Below, piece after piece: positions 1 to 8,432 of a stretch of DNA of 64,000 nucleotides. Every line of letters starts with the position of its first letter. Within the stretch, counting starts at the first letter, position 1. The position numbers were made by a program, and so were the translations under genes. Origin of the DNA: CAVTWH01 sp963794685 (GTDB lineage Bacteria > Actinomycetota > Actinomycetes > Mycobacteriales > Micromonosporaceae). Under the pieces are notes generated by a model. It had not been told where the DNA came from and ran no database searches. It was given only the letters and a program-made list of their open reading frames with translations. The stretch lies in contig CAWCFK010000004.1 in assembly GCA_963794685.1 (NCBI GenBank), positions 310,001 through 374,000 of the forward strand. The letters run 5' to 3'.

Positions 1-532
1 CCGGCACGTCGGCAGTTGGCCGCCAGCGGGCGACCGCCCGCAGCGCGTGGTCGACGAGTGCCCCGGTGGCCGCGTACGCCTGCGCCAGCAGCACGATCTT
101 TGCGGCTGTCGGCTCGTCGGGTACCCCGCCGAAGGCGTCGACCAGGGCGCGCACCGCAGCGTCCGCCGCCGGTGCGCCGGTCGGGTCGCCGGTACCCGGC
201 TGGTAGTGGCCGGCGACCGTGGACACGCTGTCCACCACCGACTCCGGCGCTCCAAGTGCGGTGGCGAGCGCGGCTGCGGGTACCCGGGAAGGTGGCATCG
301 ACCCGGTCCGGGCCGCCGCGTGGGCGCGCAGCTCGGCTGGCGCGATGCCGGCCAGGTTCTGCTCGGCCAGCCCGCGGCGGCGGGCATGGATGTCCCCGGT
401 GCTGAACCGGCAAACGGTGGCACGCAGCCAGCGCAGGTCCACGTCCGGCCCGGCCGGCGGCACCGGCGGGACCTCGAACCGGGGATCTGCCAACGCCGCC
501 GCTACCTCGGCGTAACGGGTGAGAGTGGTCAT
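1..532 (-). CDS. cytochrome P450-like protein (partial, N-terminal part)
   Basis: The gene reads leftward from an ATG at 532 and runs off the left edge, so only about 177 N-terminal residues are visible. The start is MTTLTRYAEVAAALADPRF, the usual opening of actinobacterial P450s. RFSTGDIHARRRG matches the helix C region (HxxRR contacting haem propionate), and AAKIVLLAQAYAATGALV resembles helix I. The haem-cysteine loop would lie outside the window, so catalytic competence cannot be judged. The canonical helix I acid-Thr pair is not obvious, so it may be an atypical member. It is divergent from the ArsR gene with only 28 bases between starts, which suggests joint control. The substrate cannot be inferred. 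Confidence 0.6.
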   Translation of the reverse strand, partial: MTTLTRYAEVAAALADPRFEVPPVPPAGPDVDLRWLRATVCRFSTGDIHARRRGLAEQNLAGIAPAELRAHAAARTGSMPPSRVPAAALATALGAPESVVDSVSTVAGHYQPGTGDPTGAPAADAAVRALVDAFGGVPDEPTAAKIVLLAQAYAATGALVDHALRAVARWRPTADVP

Positions 533-560
533 CGGGCGACGGTAGCGGCTGGATGGTTCG

Positions 561-1307
561 GTGGCCGCCGAAGTGTCGACGGCGCACACTGGCCCGGTGA
601 GCGCGCCCGCCCTGGCCTCGATGGCCGCACTCCTCGCCGACCGGACCCGAGCCGCGTTCTGCCTGGCGCTGCTGGACGGTCGGGCCTGGACGGCCGGCGA
701 ACTGGCCCGGCATGCCGGGGTGAGCGCGCCGACCGCGTCCGAGCACCTGACCCGGCTGGTCGCGGCCGGCCTGCTCACCGAGGAGCGGCAGGGCCGACAC
801 CGCTACGTCCGGCTGGCCGACCCGGCCACCGCCCAACTCCTGGAGGATCTGGTCGCCCACCCGTTGGTGGCCGGCCCGCTGCCCGACGCTCCGCGCACGC
901 TGCGGGCGGCGACCGTGAGCGCGGCCCTGGCTCGCGGCCGGACCTGCTACGACCATCTCGCCGGCCGGCTGGGGGTGGCGGTGACCGAGGCGATGACCGG
1001 TGCGGGACTGCTGCGCCAGGACGCCGGCTGCGCCGTCACCGACACCGGGCTGGCCTGGCTGGCGGATGCCCTCGGCGCGGATCCGGTGCTGTGGCGGCGA
1101 TCCCGCCGACCGTTGGCGCGGGCCTGCCTGGACTGGACCGAGCGCCGGCCGCACCTGGCCGGGGTGGCCGGCGCGGTGGTCTGCCAACGGCTCTTCGATC
1201 GCGGTTGGCTGACCCGGGTGGGCTCCGGGCGTGCCGTCCGGTTGACCCCGGCCGGCCGGTCCGCCCTGCCCACGGTGCTCGCGCTCGACCCGGCCAGCCT
1301 GGACTGA
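561..1307 (+). CDS. ArsR/SmtB-family winged-helix transcriptional regulator
   Basis: This 248-residue protein has an N-terminal winged helix. Residues about 20-90 contain ELARHAGVSAPTASEHLTRL as recognition helix and a wing ending RHRYVRLADPA. The C-terminal 130 residues form an extra domain with a second predicted helical DNA-binding-like segment, as in long ArsR-family regulators of actinobacteria. I see no clustered Cys/His metal-site signature, so a metal sensor is unlikely. The start is GTG at 561; an in-frame GTG at 597 is an alternative. It sits back to back with the P450-like gene and probably regulates it or itself; the ligand is unknown. Confidence 0.75.
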   Translation: MAAEVSTAHTGPVSAPALASMAALLADRTRAAFCLALLDGRAWTAGELARHAGVSAPTASEHLTRLVAAGLLTEERQGRHRYVRLADPATAQLLEDLVAHPLVAGPLPDAPRTLRAATVSAALARGRTCYDHLAGRLGVAVTEAMTGAGLLRQDAGCAVTDTGLAWLADALGADPVLWRRSRRPLARACLDWTERRPHLAGVAGAVVCQRLFDRGWLTRVGSGRAVRLTPAGRSALPTVLALDPASLD

Positions 1308-1313
1308 CCGGTA

Positions 1314-1326
1314 TCGAAACTTTCGA
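1314..1326. promoter_or_regulatory. Palindromic xylanase operator upstream of GH10 gene
   Basis: TCGAAACTTTCGA is a perfect palindrome around a central C. Its core CGAAACTTTCG matches the palindrome reported upstream of Streptomyces xylanase genes (recalled, not searched). It lies just after the ArsR stop codon and 44 bases before the predicted -35 of the xylanase. An imperfect copy, CGAACTTTCGA at 1428-1438, lies in the 5' leader between the predicted -10 and the ribosome-binding site. Confidence 0.6.
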
Positions 1327-1370
1327 ACCGCCGGCGGTCCCGGACTTCCGAGCTGCTGCTGCCATCAGCA

Positions 1371-1399
1371 TTGACGCGAGGCGATGGTCAGATTACGGT
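1371..1399 (+). promoter_or_regulatory. Predicted promoter of the xylanase gene
   Basis: TTGACG (1371-1376), a 17-base spacer and TACGGT (1394-1399) form a reasonable housekeeping-type actinobacterial promoter. The same two hexamers with an 18-base spacer precede the GH3-CBM2 gene at 28862-28891. Confidence 0.45.
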
Positions 1400-1459
1400 C
1401 AGCGGGACTGTTGCCGATAGTTGTCGGCGAACTTTCGACCCGTCCGTCGAGGGGATCTC

Positions 1460-2653
1460 ATGCCGCGCAAACACCTCATCGCCCTGGCCGCCGTGGCCGT
1501 CACGGCGCTTGCCACCTTGACGGCCTCGCCGGCCGTCGGCCATCCCGCCCCACCCGATCCCGCCACCGCCAGCCTGCGCACCCTGGCTGACCGGCACGGC
1601 CTGCGGATCGGCACCGCCGTCAACACCGATGCCCTGGCCGACCCCGCCGACCCGCAGTACAAGGCGTTGGTCGCCGAACAGTTCTCCACCGTCACCCCGG
1701 AAAACGTGATGAAGTGGGAGGTGCTGGAGCCGACCCGGGGGACCTACGACTGGACCGCCGCCGACCAGCTCATCACCTTCGCCAAGGCCAACCACCAGCT
1801 CGTCCGCGGGCACGTGCTGGTCTGGCAGAACCAGCTGCCGGCCTGGCTCACCGACGGCGTCACCAACGGCACCATCAGCGACGCCCAGCTGCGCGACCTC
1901 CTGCACAAGCACATCACCGACGTGGTCAAGCACTTCCGCGGCAAGATCTGGCAGTGGGACGTGGTGAACGAGGCGGTCAGCGACCCCTGGGACAGCCCGT
2001 CCACCATCCACCTCAAGGGCTTCTGGGCCGAGCACCTCGGTGCCGGCTACATCGCCGACGCGTTCCGCTGGGCGCGCGCCGCCGACCCGAACGCGCTGCT
2101 GTTCTACAACGACTACAACATTGAAGCCTTCGGGGCCAAGGACACCAGCGACAAGACCTGGTACGTCTACAACCTGGCCAAGCAGTTGCGGGCGGCCGGG
2201 GTACCGATCGACGGCGTGGGCAGCCAGGGTCACCTGGGCACCCAGTACGGCAACTACCAGCCGTTCCAGGTTGCCGCGTTCCTCAAGGCCGTCGCCGACC
2301 TGGGGCTGGCGACCGCGTTCACCGAGGTCGACGTGCGTAGCCGGATGACTGACGCGGTGCAGGCCGGCGACTCGGAGGAGATCAATCCACGGTTGCAGGC
2401 CTCTGCCGCCAACTACAGCGTGCTGCTGCAGGCCTGCCTGGCCAACCGGCACTGCCTGTCGTACACCGTCTGGGGCTTCGACGACGGGCACTCCTGGGTA
2501 CCCGGCACCTTCAAGGACCCGCTGGAAGGCATGGCGAACCTGTACGACGCGAGCTACCAGCCCAAGCTCGCCTACTACCTGGTGAAGTCCGACCTGGCCT
2601 TCACCGGCCCGCCGCTGGTGCTGCCCCGACTGGAGCAGCGCCCGCACCACTGA
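1460..2653 (+). CDS. secreted GH10 endo-1,4-beta-xylanase
   Basis: Endo-acting xylanase of glycoside hydrolase family 10, exported to cut the xylan backbone. The 397-residue product starts at ATG 1460 with MPRKHL, a Sec signal peptide of about 27 residues ending near SPAVGHP; a GAGGGG ribosome-binding site lies 5-10 bases upstream. An in-frame start at 1421 would bury the signal peptide behind 13 residues and is less likely. The TIM barrel fills the mature protein. WDVVNEAV holds the acid/base Glu171 and FTEVDVR the nucleophile Glu289. There is no carbohydrate-binding module. The gene is monocistronic, with its own promoter, operator palindrome and strong terminator. Confidence 0.93.
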   Translation: MPRKHLIALAAVAVTALATLTASPAVGHPAPPDPATASLRTLADRHGLRIGTAVNTDALADPADPQYKALVAEQFSTVTPENVMKWEVLEPTRGTYDWTAADQLITFAKANHQLVRGHVLVWQNQLPAWLTDGVTNGTISDAQLRDLLHKHITDVVKHFRGKIWQWDVVNEAVSDPWDSPSTIHLKGFWAEHLGAGYIADAFRWARAADPNALLFYNDYNIEAFGAKDTSDKTWYVYNLAKQLRAAGVPIDGVGSQGHLGTQYGNYQPFQVAAFLKAVADLGLATAFTEVDVRSRMTDAVQAGDSEEINPRLQASAANYSVLLQACLANRHCLSYTVWGFDDGHSWVPGTFKDPLEGMANLYDASYQPKLAYYLVKSDLAFTGPPLVLPRLEQRPHH

Positions 2654-2674
2654 CCCGCAGGCCCGGGGGATGAC

Positions 2675-2717
2675 GCCGGGGCACGGCCGGGAAACCCTTC
2701 GCCGGCCGTGCCCCGGC
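2675..2717 (+). terminator. Strong rho-independent-like hairpin after the xylanase
   Basis: A perfect 16-bp stem (2675-2690 with 2702-2717, arm GCCGGGGCACGGCCGG) encloses an 11-base loop. There is no U-tract, as is usual for actinobacterial terminators. Confidence 0.75.
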
Positions 2718-2809
2718 TTCGCCCTTCCTGCGCTACCGCCGTGCGGCCGTGGCGCAGCCGACGCCGCCGCGGCCTGGTCGGGTGGCCGTCGGCGGGGCAC
2801 CATGGAGCG

Positions 2810-3673
2810 GTGATCGGGCCCGTCGCGCCAGCCGTGCAGCAGCTCGCCCAGTGGGTACGGGCGGGAGAGGTCACCGTGCTCAGCGGTGCCGGGATCTCCA
2901 CCGAATCGGGCATCCCGGACTACCGGGGGCCCAGTGGCAGCCTCGCCCGGCGTACCCCGATGACGTTCCAGGCGTTCACCGCCGACCCCGCCGCCCGGCA
3001 GCGGTACTGGGCCCGCAGCCACCTCGGCTGGCGCGCCATCGCCCGGGCCCGCCCCAACCCCGGCCACCACGCCGTCGCCACCCTGCAACGCGCGGGCCTG
3101 CTGGCCGGCGTCATCACCCAGAACGTCGACGGCCTGCACCAGGCGGCCGGCGCCCAGCCGGTGATCGAACTGCACGGCTCCCTGGGCTGGGTGTGCTGCC
3201 TGCACTGCGGCGACCGGCTCGACCGCGACGAACTCGACCGCCGGCTGCGCGAGGCCAACCCCGACTTCGCCGCCCTGGCCGGCGACCTCAACGCCGACGG
3301 TGACGCGGAACTGGCCGACGCCGAGCTGACCGGCTTCCGGGTGGTCGACTGCCAGACCTGCCGGGGCGGGCTGCTCAAGCCGGACGTGGTCTTCTTCGGC
3401 GAGGCGGTACCCGCGCCCCGGGTGGCCGCCTGCGTGGAACTGGTCGAGCGGTCCCGGCTGCTGCTGGTGCTCGGCTCCTCGCTCACCGTCTACTCGGGTC
3501 GCCGGTTCGTGAAGCAGGCCACCCGACTCGGCGTCCCGGTGGCCATCGTCAACCAGGGCGCGACCCGCGCCGACGAGCACGCGGCGCTCTGCGTGGACGG
3601 GCCGCTCGGGCTGGTCCTCCCGCAACTGGCCGGGTTGGCCGCCGGTACCCCGATCGGGCAACCGGCGGCCTGA
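2810..3673 (+). CDS. NAD-dependent protein deacylase, sirtuin family
   Basis: Sir2-type enzyme removing acyl groups from protein lysines with consumption of NAD. The product is about 288 residues from GTG 2810. Visible family motifs in order: VLSGAGISTESGIPDYRG (NAD binding), ITQNVDGLHQAAG, catalytic His122 in VIELHGSLG, zinc cysteines CCLHCGD and CQTCRG, and LKPDVVFFGE. An open frame extends upstream to 2708 but that arginine-rich stretch runs into the xylanase terminator, so the later start is preferred; the ribosome-binding site is weak. The gene seems to stand alone between the xylanase terminator and a convergent membrane-protein gene. Cytosolic; its target is not deducible. Confidence 0.88.
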   Translation: MIGPVAPAVQQLAQWVRAGEVTVLSGAGISTESGIPDYRGPSGSLARRTPMTFQAFTADPAARQRYWARSHLGWRAIARARPNPGHHAVATLQRAGLLAGVITQNVDGLHQAAGAQPVIELHGSLGWVCCLHCGDRLDRDELDRRLREANPDFAALAGDLNADGDAELADAELTGFRVVDCQTCRGGLLKPDVVFFGEAVPAPRVAACVELVERSRLLLVLGSSLTVYSGRRFVKQATRLGVPVAIVNQGATRADEHAALCVDGPLGLVLPQLAGLAAGTPIGQPAA

Positions 3674-3700
3674 CCCCTGCACCGCTCGGAAGCCCGACAG

Positions 3701-5410
3701 CTACGCGGACGGCAGGTCGATCGGACTCGGCGCTTGCCCGGCCTCGATTTCCTCCGTGGTGCTGGCGCGGGCCCCCAGGAACCGCCCGGCCAGCAGCGCC
3801 ACCGCGGCCAGCACGGGCGCGGCGACAATCAGCAGCACCGCGTCACCGTGCGGCGATGCCCCCGGCACCGCGTCGGCCGAGTAGTCACCCAGCGCCGCCC
3901 ACCCCGACAACGCGGCCCGGCCGTTGGTGACCAGCAGGTCGAGCGCCGGCCCGAATACCACCGGAAGCGCGATCACCGCAGCCAGCGCGGCTCCGTTTCC
4001 GGCCAACCGCCCCTGCTCCAACCCGGCCCGCTCCAACCCGGCCTGATCAGACCTGGCCCGCTCCAACCTGGCCCGCTCCAACCCGGCCTGATCAGACCTG
4101 GCCTGATCAGACCTGGCCTGATCAGACCTGGCCGGCACCGGCCCACCGCCGGGGACCGCGCCGGACCGGGGCAGGCCCGGAATCCCGGCGCCGGCCAGTG
4201 CGGCGGCGGCCGCGCCGGCTACCGCGGTGACGGTGGCCACCAGCAGCGCCAGGGCGACCACATCGCCGGCCCGCAGGGTGACGCCGAGGACGCCGGGCGA
4301 CAGGTAGCCGAACCGGCCGAACTCGACCGGCCAGCCAGCCAACAGCAGCACGGCGCACGCCAGCAGGCCACCCGCGGCGAGCGGAACCCGGGCTCGCGAC
4401 CGGGCGGCGGCGACGCCCGCCGCGACGCCGAGGAACGTCGCCGGCCAGGCCACCCCGGGATGCAGGCGCAGGTCCGGGGAGACCAGGGCCAACAGCAGCC
4501 CGGCGACGCCGAATTCGGCCGCCGCCACGGTCAGCGTGCCGGCGAAGGGCAGCGCCCCGGCCACCGCGAGCACGACGACGGCGGCCAGCACCCCGACACC
4601 GCCGGCCACCAGCGCCGGTACCGACGGATGCCGCATCGTCTGGTACTCGTCCAGCCCGGCCAGCCGCGAGGCCCAGCCGTGCGCCCACGCCGCCGGCAGG
4701 AATGCGGTACCCGCCGCCAGCAGCCCGGCCACCGTCGTGCGGAGCTCGGTCAGCCGGGTGCTGTCGCGGAACAGGGAACCGCCGGTGGACGAGGTCGGGG
4801 TGGCCGGGTGCAGCCGTACGGTGAGGCCGGTCGCCACCAGACTGGCCAGTGCCAGGGTGAGCCACAGCGTGGTGCCCACGCTGCCCGAGCGGGCGCCGGT
4901 CCAGGATGCCGCGGTGCCCAGGCACCGGGCCCCGACCGCCGCGCCGGCCAGTGCCGCACCGGCTCCGGTGCGACCCAGCCGGATCAGGCTCTGCGCCGCG
5001 CCCAGCGCCCCGAACAGCAGCACCATCGCACCACTGTCGGCCAGCGCGGTCTGCGCGGCGAGCGCCGTCGGATCCGTCGCGTGGATCAGCGGTACCGGCA
5101 CCAGCGCCAGCGCGCCCAGCGGCAACTGGTAGCGCCACCATCGCCGGGTGAGGACCGCCACCGCGATCGTGGCCGCCCCCGCGACGGCCAACCACAGTTC
5201 GATGTTCAGGTAGTCCTGGGTGATCAGCCGCCGGTAGCCGAGCGCGGCCAGGCCGGTGCCCATCAATCCGGGCGGCCGCCGGACCAGTACCAGGGCCGCG
5301 CAGCCGACCAGCACGGCGATCCAGCTGACAGTGGCCGGGGCGAGGGCTGCCCCCGGCAGGGTTCGGCCCCCGGAGGTAGCGGGAGGCGCGGGTGGGGAAG
5401 TGTCCGTCAT
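3701..5410 (-). CDS. polytopic membrane protein, paralogue A beside MacRS
   Basis: 569 residues from ATG 5410 (MTDTSPP). After a Pro-rich cytosolic N-terminus come a dozen or more hydrophobic segments; conserved blocks shared with paralogue B include SWIAVLVGCAALVL, TRRWWRYQLPLGALAL and MVLLFGALGAAQSLIR. I do not recognise a named family. A loop near the C-terminal third carries a pentapeptide repeat built from RSDQA and GLERA units that is absent from paralogue B. A MacR-type box lies 62 bases upstream of the start, so it is probably a target of the neighbouring two-component system. The nearly identical spacing for paralogue B argues for tandem duplication including the promoter. Confidence 0.7.
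   Translation of the reverse strand: MTDTSPPAPPATSGGRTLPGAALAPATVSWIAVLVGCAALVLVRRPPGLMGTGLAALGYRRLITQDYLNIELWLAVAGAATIAVAVLTRRWWRYQLPLGALALVPVPLIHATDPTALAAQTALADSGAMVLLFGALGAAQSLIRLGRTGAGAALAGAAVGARCLGTAASWTGARSGSVGTTLWLTLALASLVATGLTVRLHPATPTSSTGGSLFRDSTRLTELRTTVAGLLAAGTAFLPAAWAHGWASRLAGLDEYQTMRHPSVPALVAGGVGVLAAVVVLAVAGALPFAGTLTVAAAEFGVAGLLLALVSPDLRLHPGVAWPATFLGVAAGVAAARSRARVPLAAGGLLACAVLLLAGWPVEFGRFGYLSPGVLGVTLRAGDVVALALLVATVTAVAGAAAAALAGAGIPGLPRSGAVPGGGPVPARSDQARSDQARSDQAGLERARLERARSDQAGLERAGLEQGRLAGNGAALAAVIALPVVFGPALDLLVTNGRAALSGWAALGDYSADAVPGASPHGDAVLLIVAAPVLAAVALLAGRFLGARASTTEEIEAGQAPSPIDLPSA
4013..4132. repeat. 15-bp tandem repeats encoding RSDQA/GLERA pentapeptides
   Basis: About eight 15-base units alternate between a CTGATCAGACCTGGC type and a CCGCTCCAACCCGGC type, in frame on the minus strand within membrane protein A. 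The unit length is a multiple of three, so copy number can change without a frameshift. Confidence 0.85.
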
Positions 5411-5471
5411 GGAACCTGATCTTGCCGGGTGCGTCCCGTCGCCGTTATCCCGTCCGGTACCCAAACCGGGC

Positions 5472-5487
5472 TGGGTACGGATACTCA
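5472..5487 (-). promoter_or_regulatory. MacR-type operator upstream of membrane protein A
   Basis: Read on the minus strand the site is TGAGTATCCGTACCCA. It differs at two positions from the MacR consensus TGAGTACnnGTACTCA that I recall for Streptomyces. A second half-site beginning TGGGTAC lies 24 bases downstream in the same orientation. The box is 62 bases from the ATG. The surrounding block 5449-5489 is repeated almost unchanged at 7180-7219. Confidence 0.6.
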
Positions 5488-5516
5488 ACCGGCCGGCCAC
5501 GGTCCGTCCGCAGTGC

Positions 5517-7142
5517 CTAATACGGCAGGTAGCTGGGTGGTACCCGGTTGGTGGCCGCCCGCCGGACGCGCAGCAGTCGGGCACCGAGCACAGTGACCAC
5601 CACCACCGCCGCGCCGGCGACCACCAGCAGCACCCCGTCGCTGTTCGGCGATACGGCCGGCAGGGTGCCGACCCTAGGTTCACCCAACAGCTGCCAGTTC
5701 GCCAGGACGCTGCGGGCGCTGTCCACCAGCGCAACGAACACCGGGCCGAAGACGACAGGGAGGGCGGTCACCCCGTCCAGCGTCGCGGCGGAATCCACCG
5801 ACTGATCGGAGTCCGAGGCGCCGGTGATCCGATCCCCACCCAGTACCAGTCCGAGCCCGCCGACCCCGGCCACCCCCGCAGCGGCCGCACCGGTGAGCGC
5901 GACGACGGTGGCCGTCAGGGCCACCAGCCCGACCGCGGCGGCCAGGTCCGGCGTCGCCCGTAACAGGTTCGGGGCGAAGTAGCTGTCGCCGGCGGCGAAC
6001 TGCACGGGCCAGGCGGCCCACAGGAACAGGGCGCACACCAGCGCGCCGACGGCGGCGAATGACACCCGCTCGCGGGAGCCGGCCGCGGCCACCCCCACCG
6101 CCACGCCGACCAGGACTGCCGGCCAGCCGGCCGCCGGGTGCAGCGCCACGGTCGCGGTGACCAGGGCGAGGAGCAGGCCCGCGGAGCCGATGGCGGCCAA
6201 CGCCGCGATGAGCGTGCCGGCCGACGGCACGGGGCCGACGACCGCCAGCGCGGTGAGGGCGGCGACCACACCGACCACTCCGGCCACCACAAACGGCACC
6301 GCGGGATGCCGGTGCACCTGGTCCCCGCTCAATCCGACCAGCCGGGGCGCCAGGCCGTGCAGCCAGGCCAGCGGCAGCAGCGCGGTGGCCGCCGCCAGTA
6401 GCCCGGCGATCGTCACCCGTAGCCGCATCCGCTGCCCGTCGGGCAGATCGTTGTCGGTCGCGGCGCTGGTCGGTAGTGGCCGGTCACCCGGCAGCAGCCG
6501 TGCCGCGCCGCCGGCCGCGATCAGGCCGATCGACGCCAGGGTGAGCCAGAGCGCGTCGTCGGCACTGGCCCGTCCGGCCCAGCCGGCAGCCGTACCGACC
6601 AGCCAGCAGCCGATCGCCGCACCGGCCACCGCCGCACCCTGCCCGGCACGGCCGCGCCGGATCAGGCTCTGCGCCGCCCCGAGTGCCCCGAACAGCAGCA
6701 CCATGCGTGCGATTTCGGTCAACGACGTCTGCACGGTGATCGCGGTCAGGCTGTCCGAGCCGATCAGCGGTACCGGCATCAGCAGCAGCACACCGAGCGG
6801 CAACTGGTACCGCCACCAGCGGCGGGTGAGGACTGCCCCGGCGATCGCCGCCGCCGCTGCCAACGTCATCCACTGTTGTGCGGCGCGGCCGGCGGAGTCC
6901 TCGGGCAGGTAGCCGAGCGGAACCAGGCCCAGGCTCGGTGTACCGGGGGTCAACACCAGCGCAGCGCAGCCGACCAGCACGGCGATCCAGCCGACGTTCC
7001 CGGTCGGCAGTCGGTCCGCGGTGGTGGGCTGTCGGTCTCCGGTGCTGAGTTGTGAGTCCGCGGTGGCGTGTTGTGGGTCCGCGGTGGCGCGTTGTGGGTC
7101 CGCGGTGGCATCAGCGGGTACCGGTTCGGAAGTGTCCGTCAT
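5517..7142 (-). CDS. polytopic membrane protein, paralogue B beside MacRS
   Basis: 541 residues from ATG 7142 (MTDTSEP), the same start context as paralogue A. The N-terminal tail holds repeats of the ATADPQ type, followed by GWIAVLVGCAALVL, TRRWWRYQLPLGVLLL and MVLLFGALGAAQSLIRRGRAGQG and then many further membrane segments. The family is unknown to me. It is divergent from the histidine kinase, and a MacR-type box lies 60 bases upstream of its start. The gap of about 100 bases to paralogue A holds A's own copy of the box, so each gene has its own promoter. I infer two membrane proteins controlled by, or serving, the MacRS system. Confidence 0.7.
   Translation of the reverse strand: MTDTSEPVPADATADPQRATADPQHATADSQLSTGDRQPTTADRLPTGNVGWIAVLVGCAALVLTPGTPSLGLVPLGYLPEDSAGRAAQQWMTLAAAAAIAGAVLTRRWWRYQLPLGVLLLMPVPLIGSDSLTAITVQTSLTEIARMVLLFGALGAAQSLIRRGRAGQGAAVAGAAIGCWLVGTAAGWAGRASADDALWLTLASIGLIAAGGAARLLPGDRPLPTSAATDNDLPDGQRMRLRVTIAGLLAAATALLPLAWLHGLAPRLVGLSGDQVHRHPAVPFVVAGVVGVVAALTALAVVGPVPSAGTLIAALAAIGSAGLLLALVTATVALHPAAGWPAVLVGVAVGVAAAGSRERVSFAAVGALVCALFLWAAWPVQFAAGDSYFAPNLLRATPDLAAAVGLVALTATVVALTGAAAAGVAGVGGLGLVLGGDRITGASDSDQSVDSAATLDGVTALPVVFGPVFVALVDSARSVLANWQLLGEPRVGTLPAVSPNSDGVLLVVAGAAVVVVTVLGARLLRVRRAATNRVPPSYLPY
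7050..7112. repeat. 21-bp tandem repeat in the 5' end of membrane protein B
   Basis: Three units of the type GTCCGCGGTGGCGCGTTGTGG, in frame on the minus strand, encode repeats of ATADPQ/H. The unit is seven codons long. Confidence 0.8.
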
Positions 7143-7201
7143 GCCAGTCAATACTGCCGGCACAGACCGGCGTGGATGTCCCGTCGGATACCCAACCGGG
7201 C

Positions 7202-7217
7202 TAGGTACGGATACTCA
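7202..7217 (-). promoter_or_regulatory. MacR-type operator in the macS / membrane protein B divergent region
   Basis: On the minus strand TGAGTATCCGTACCTA matches the recalled MacR consensus at 11 of 14 defined positions. It lies 60 bases upstream of membrane protein B and 37 bases upstream of the histidine-kinase start, so one site could serve both. A further half-site (TGGGTAT) follows 23 bases on. Confidence 0.6.
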
Positions 7218-7253
7218 ACTCTGCCCGGGGCGCTCGCCGTGGGCGGGGGCCGG

Positions 7254-8432
7254 ATGTCAGGATCGGCCGGTGAACCGGCTGGCCGCATGAACCTCGACAA
7301 CGCGCTGTGGCGTGCCATCGGCGTGTTCCGGCTGGCCGCGCTCGCCTACCCGGCCGTGCTGGTCGCCATCAACTACGACACCTACCAGCGCCCGCTGCTC
7401 GGTTGGGGAGTACTGGCCGCGATGTCGTTCTGGACGCTGCTCACCGGGTGGGCGTACCGGGTGGCGGCGCTGCGTAACTGGCGGCTGCTCGGTACCGACC
7501 TGGCCATCACCACCGGCTGCCTGCTCGCCACCATCCCGGTGGTCAGCGCCGCCGACCGGCACCACGGCGCGGCGACCCTGACGATGGCGTGGGTGGGCGC
7601 GCCGGTGTTCGCATTTGCGGTCAAGGGTGGTCGGCGGGCTGCCGTCGGGGCGGCGCTGGTCGTCGGCGCGGCTGACATCGCGATTCGTGGCCGGTTCGGC
7701 CAGAACACCCTCGGCGGGACGGTACTGCTGATCCTCGCCGGCTTCGGCGTCGGCTACCTGGCCAGCCTGGCCCGGCGGGCCGAATCCCGGATGCAGCAGG
7801 CGATCGAGTTGGCCGCGGCCACCCGGGAACGGGAACGGCTGGCCCGCCAGATCCACGACGGGGTGCTCCAGGTGCTCGCGTTGGTGCAGCGTCGGGGCGC
7901 GGAGATCGGCGGCGAGGCGGCCGAGTTGAGCCGGCTCGCCGGCGAGCAGGAGGTCAGCCTGCGGGCGCTGGTCAGCCTGGACTCCCCGCCGGAGACCACC
8001 GGCGGCCTGGTCGACCTGCGTTACCTGCTGCGCCCGCTGGCCTCTCCCCGGGTGCACCTGGTCAGCCCGGCCACCCCGGTGGTGCTGCCGGAGCCGGTGG
8101 CGGCCGGGATCGCGGCGGCCACCGGCAGCGCCGTCGACAACGTGCACCGGCACGCCGGCCACACCGCGCAGGCATGGGTACTGGTGGAGGACGAGCCGGG
8201 CCGCATCACGGTCACCGTGCGGGACAACGGTTCCGGGATGGCGCCGGCGCGGGTGGTGGAGGCGGCCGGCGACGGCCGGATGGGTATCGCCCAGTCGATC
8301 AGCGGCCGTATCCAGGATCTCGGCGGCGAGGTGTTCATCCACACCACGCTGGGTCAGGGCGTCGAGGTGGAGATGCGGGTACCCCGTCCCCGGGTGCCCC
8401 GGATCCGTCGTAACGAAAGGCAGGAGCCGTGA
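7254..8432 (+). CDS. macS: MacS-family sensor histidine kinase
   Basis: Membrane-bound sensor kinase. The first ~150 residues hold about five hydrophobic segments (FRLAALAYPAVLVAINYDTY onward), the layout of the MacS N-terminal domain. A HisKA_3 dimerisation helix follows with RQIHDGVLQVLA (phospho-accepting His201), then a HATPase domain with NVHRHAGHTAQA and VRDNGSGM. Start ATG 7254 is preferred because of the upstream GGGGG; ATG 7287 is possible. The stop codon overlaps the start of the response regulator (GTGA), so the two are translationally coupled. The promoter is shared with membrane protein B and contains a MacR-type box. The MacS name is by family resemblance and the stimulus is unknown. 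Confidence 0.8.
   Translation: MSGSAGEPAGRMNLDNALWRAIGVFRLAALAYPAVLVAINYDTYQRPLLGWGVLAAMSFWTLLTGWAYRVAALRNWRLLGTDLAITTGCLLATIPVVSAADRHHGAATLTMAWVGAPVFAFAVKGGRRAAVGAALVVGAADIAIRGRFGQNTLGGTVLLILAGFGVGYLASLARRAESRMQQAIELAAATRERERLARQIHDGVLQVLALVQRRGAEIGGEAAELSRLAGEQEVSLRALVSLDSPPETTGGLVDLRYLLRPLASPRVHLVSPATPVVLPEPVAAGIAAATGSAVDNVHRHAGHTAQAWVLVEDEPGRITVTVRDNGSGMAPARVVEAAGDGRMGIAQSISGRIQDLGGEVFIHTTLGQGVEVEMRVPRPRVPRIRRNERQEP

Noticed and set aside
1388..3682. 764-codon open frame on the minus strand opposite the xylanase and sirtuin
   Set aside because: Antisense of two well-supported genes; composition is a GC-skew shadow with no domain.
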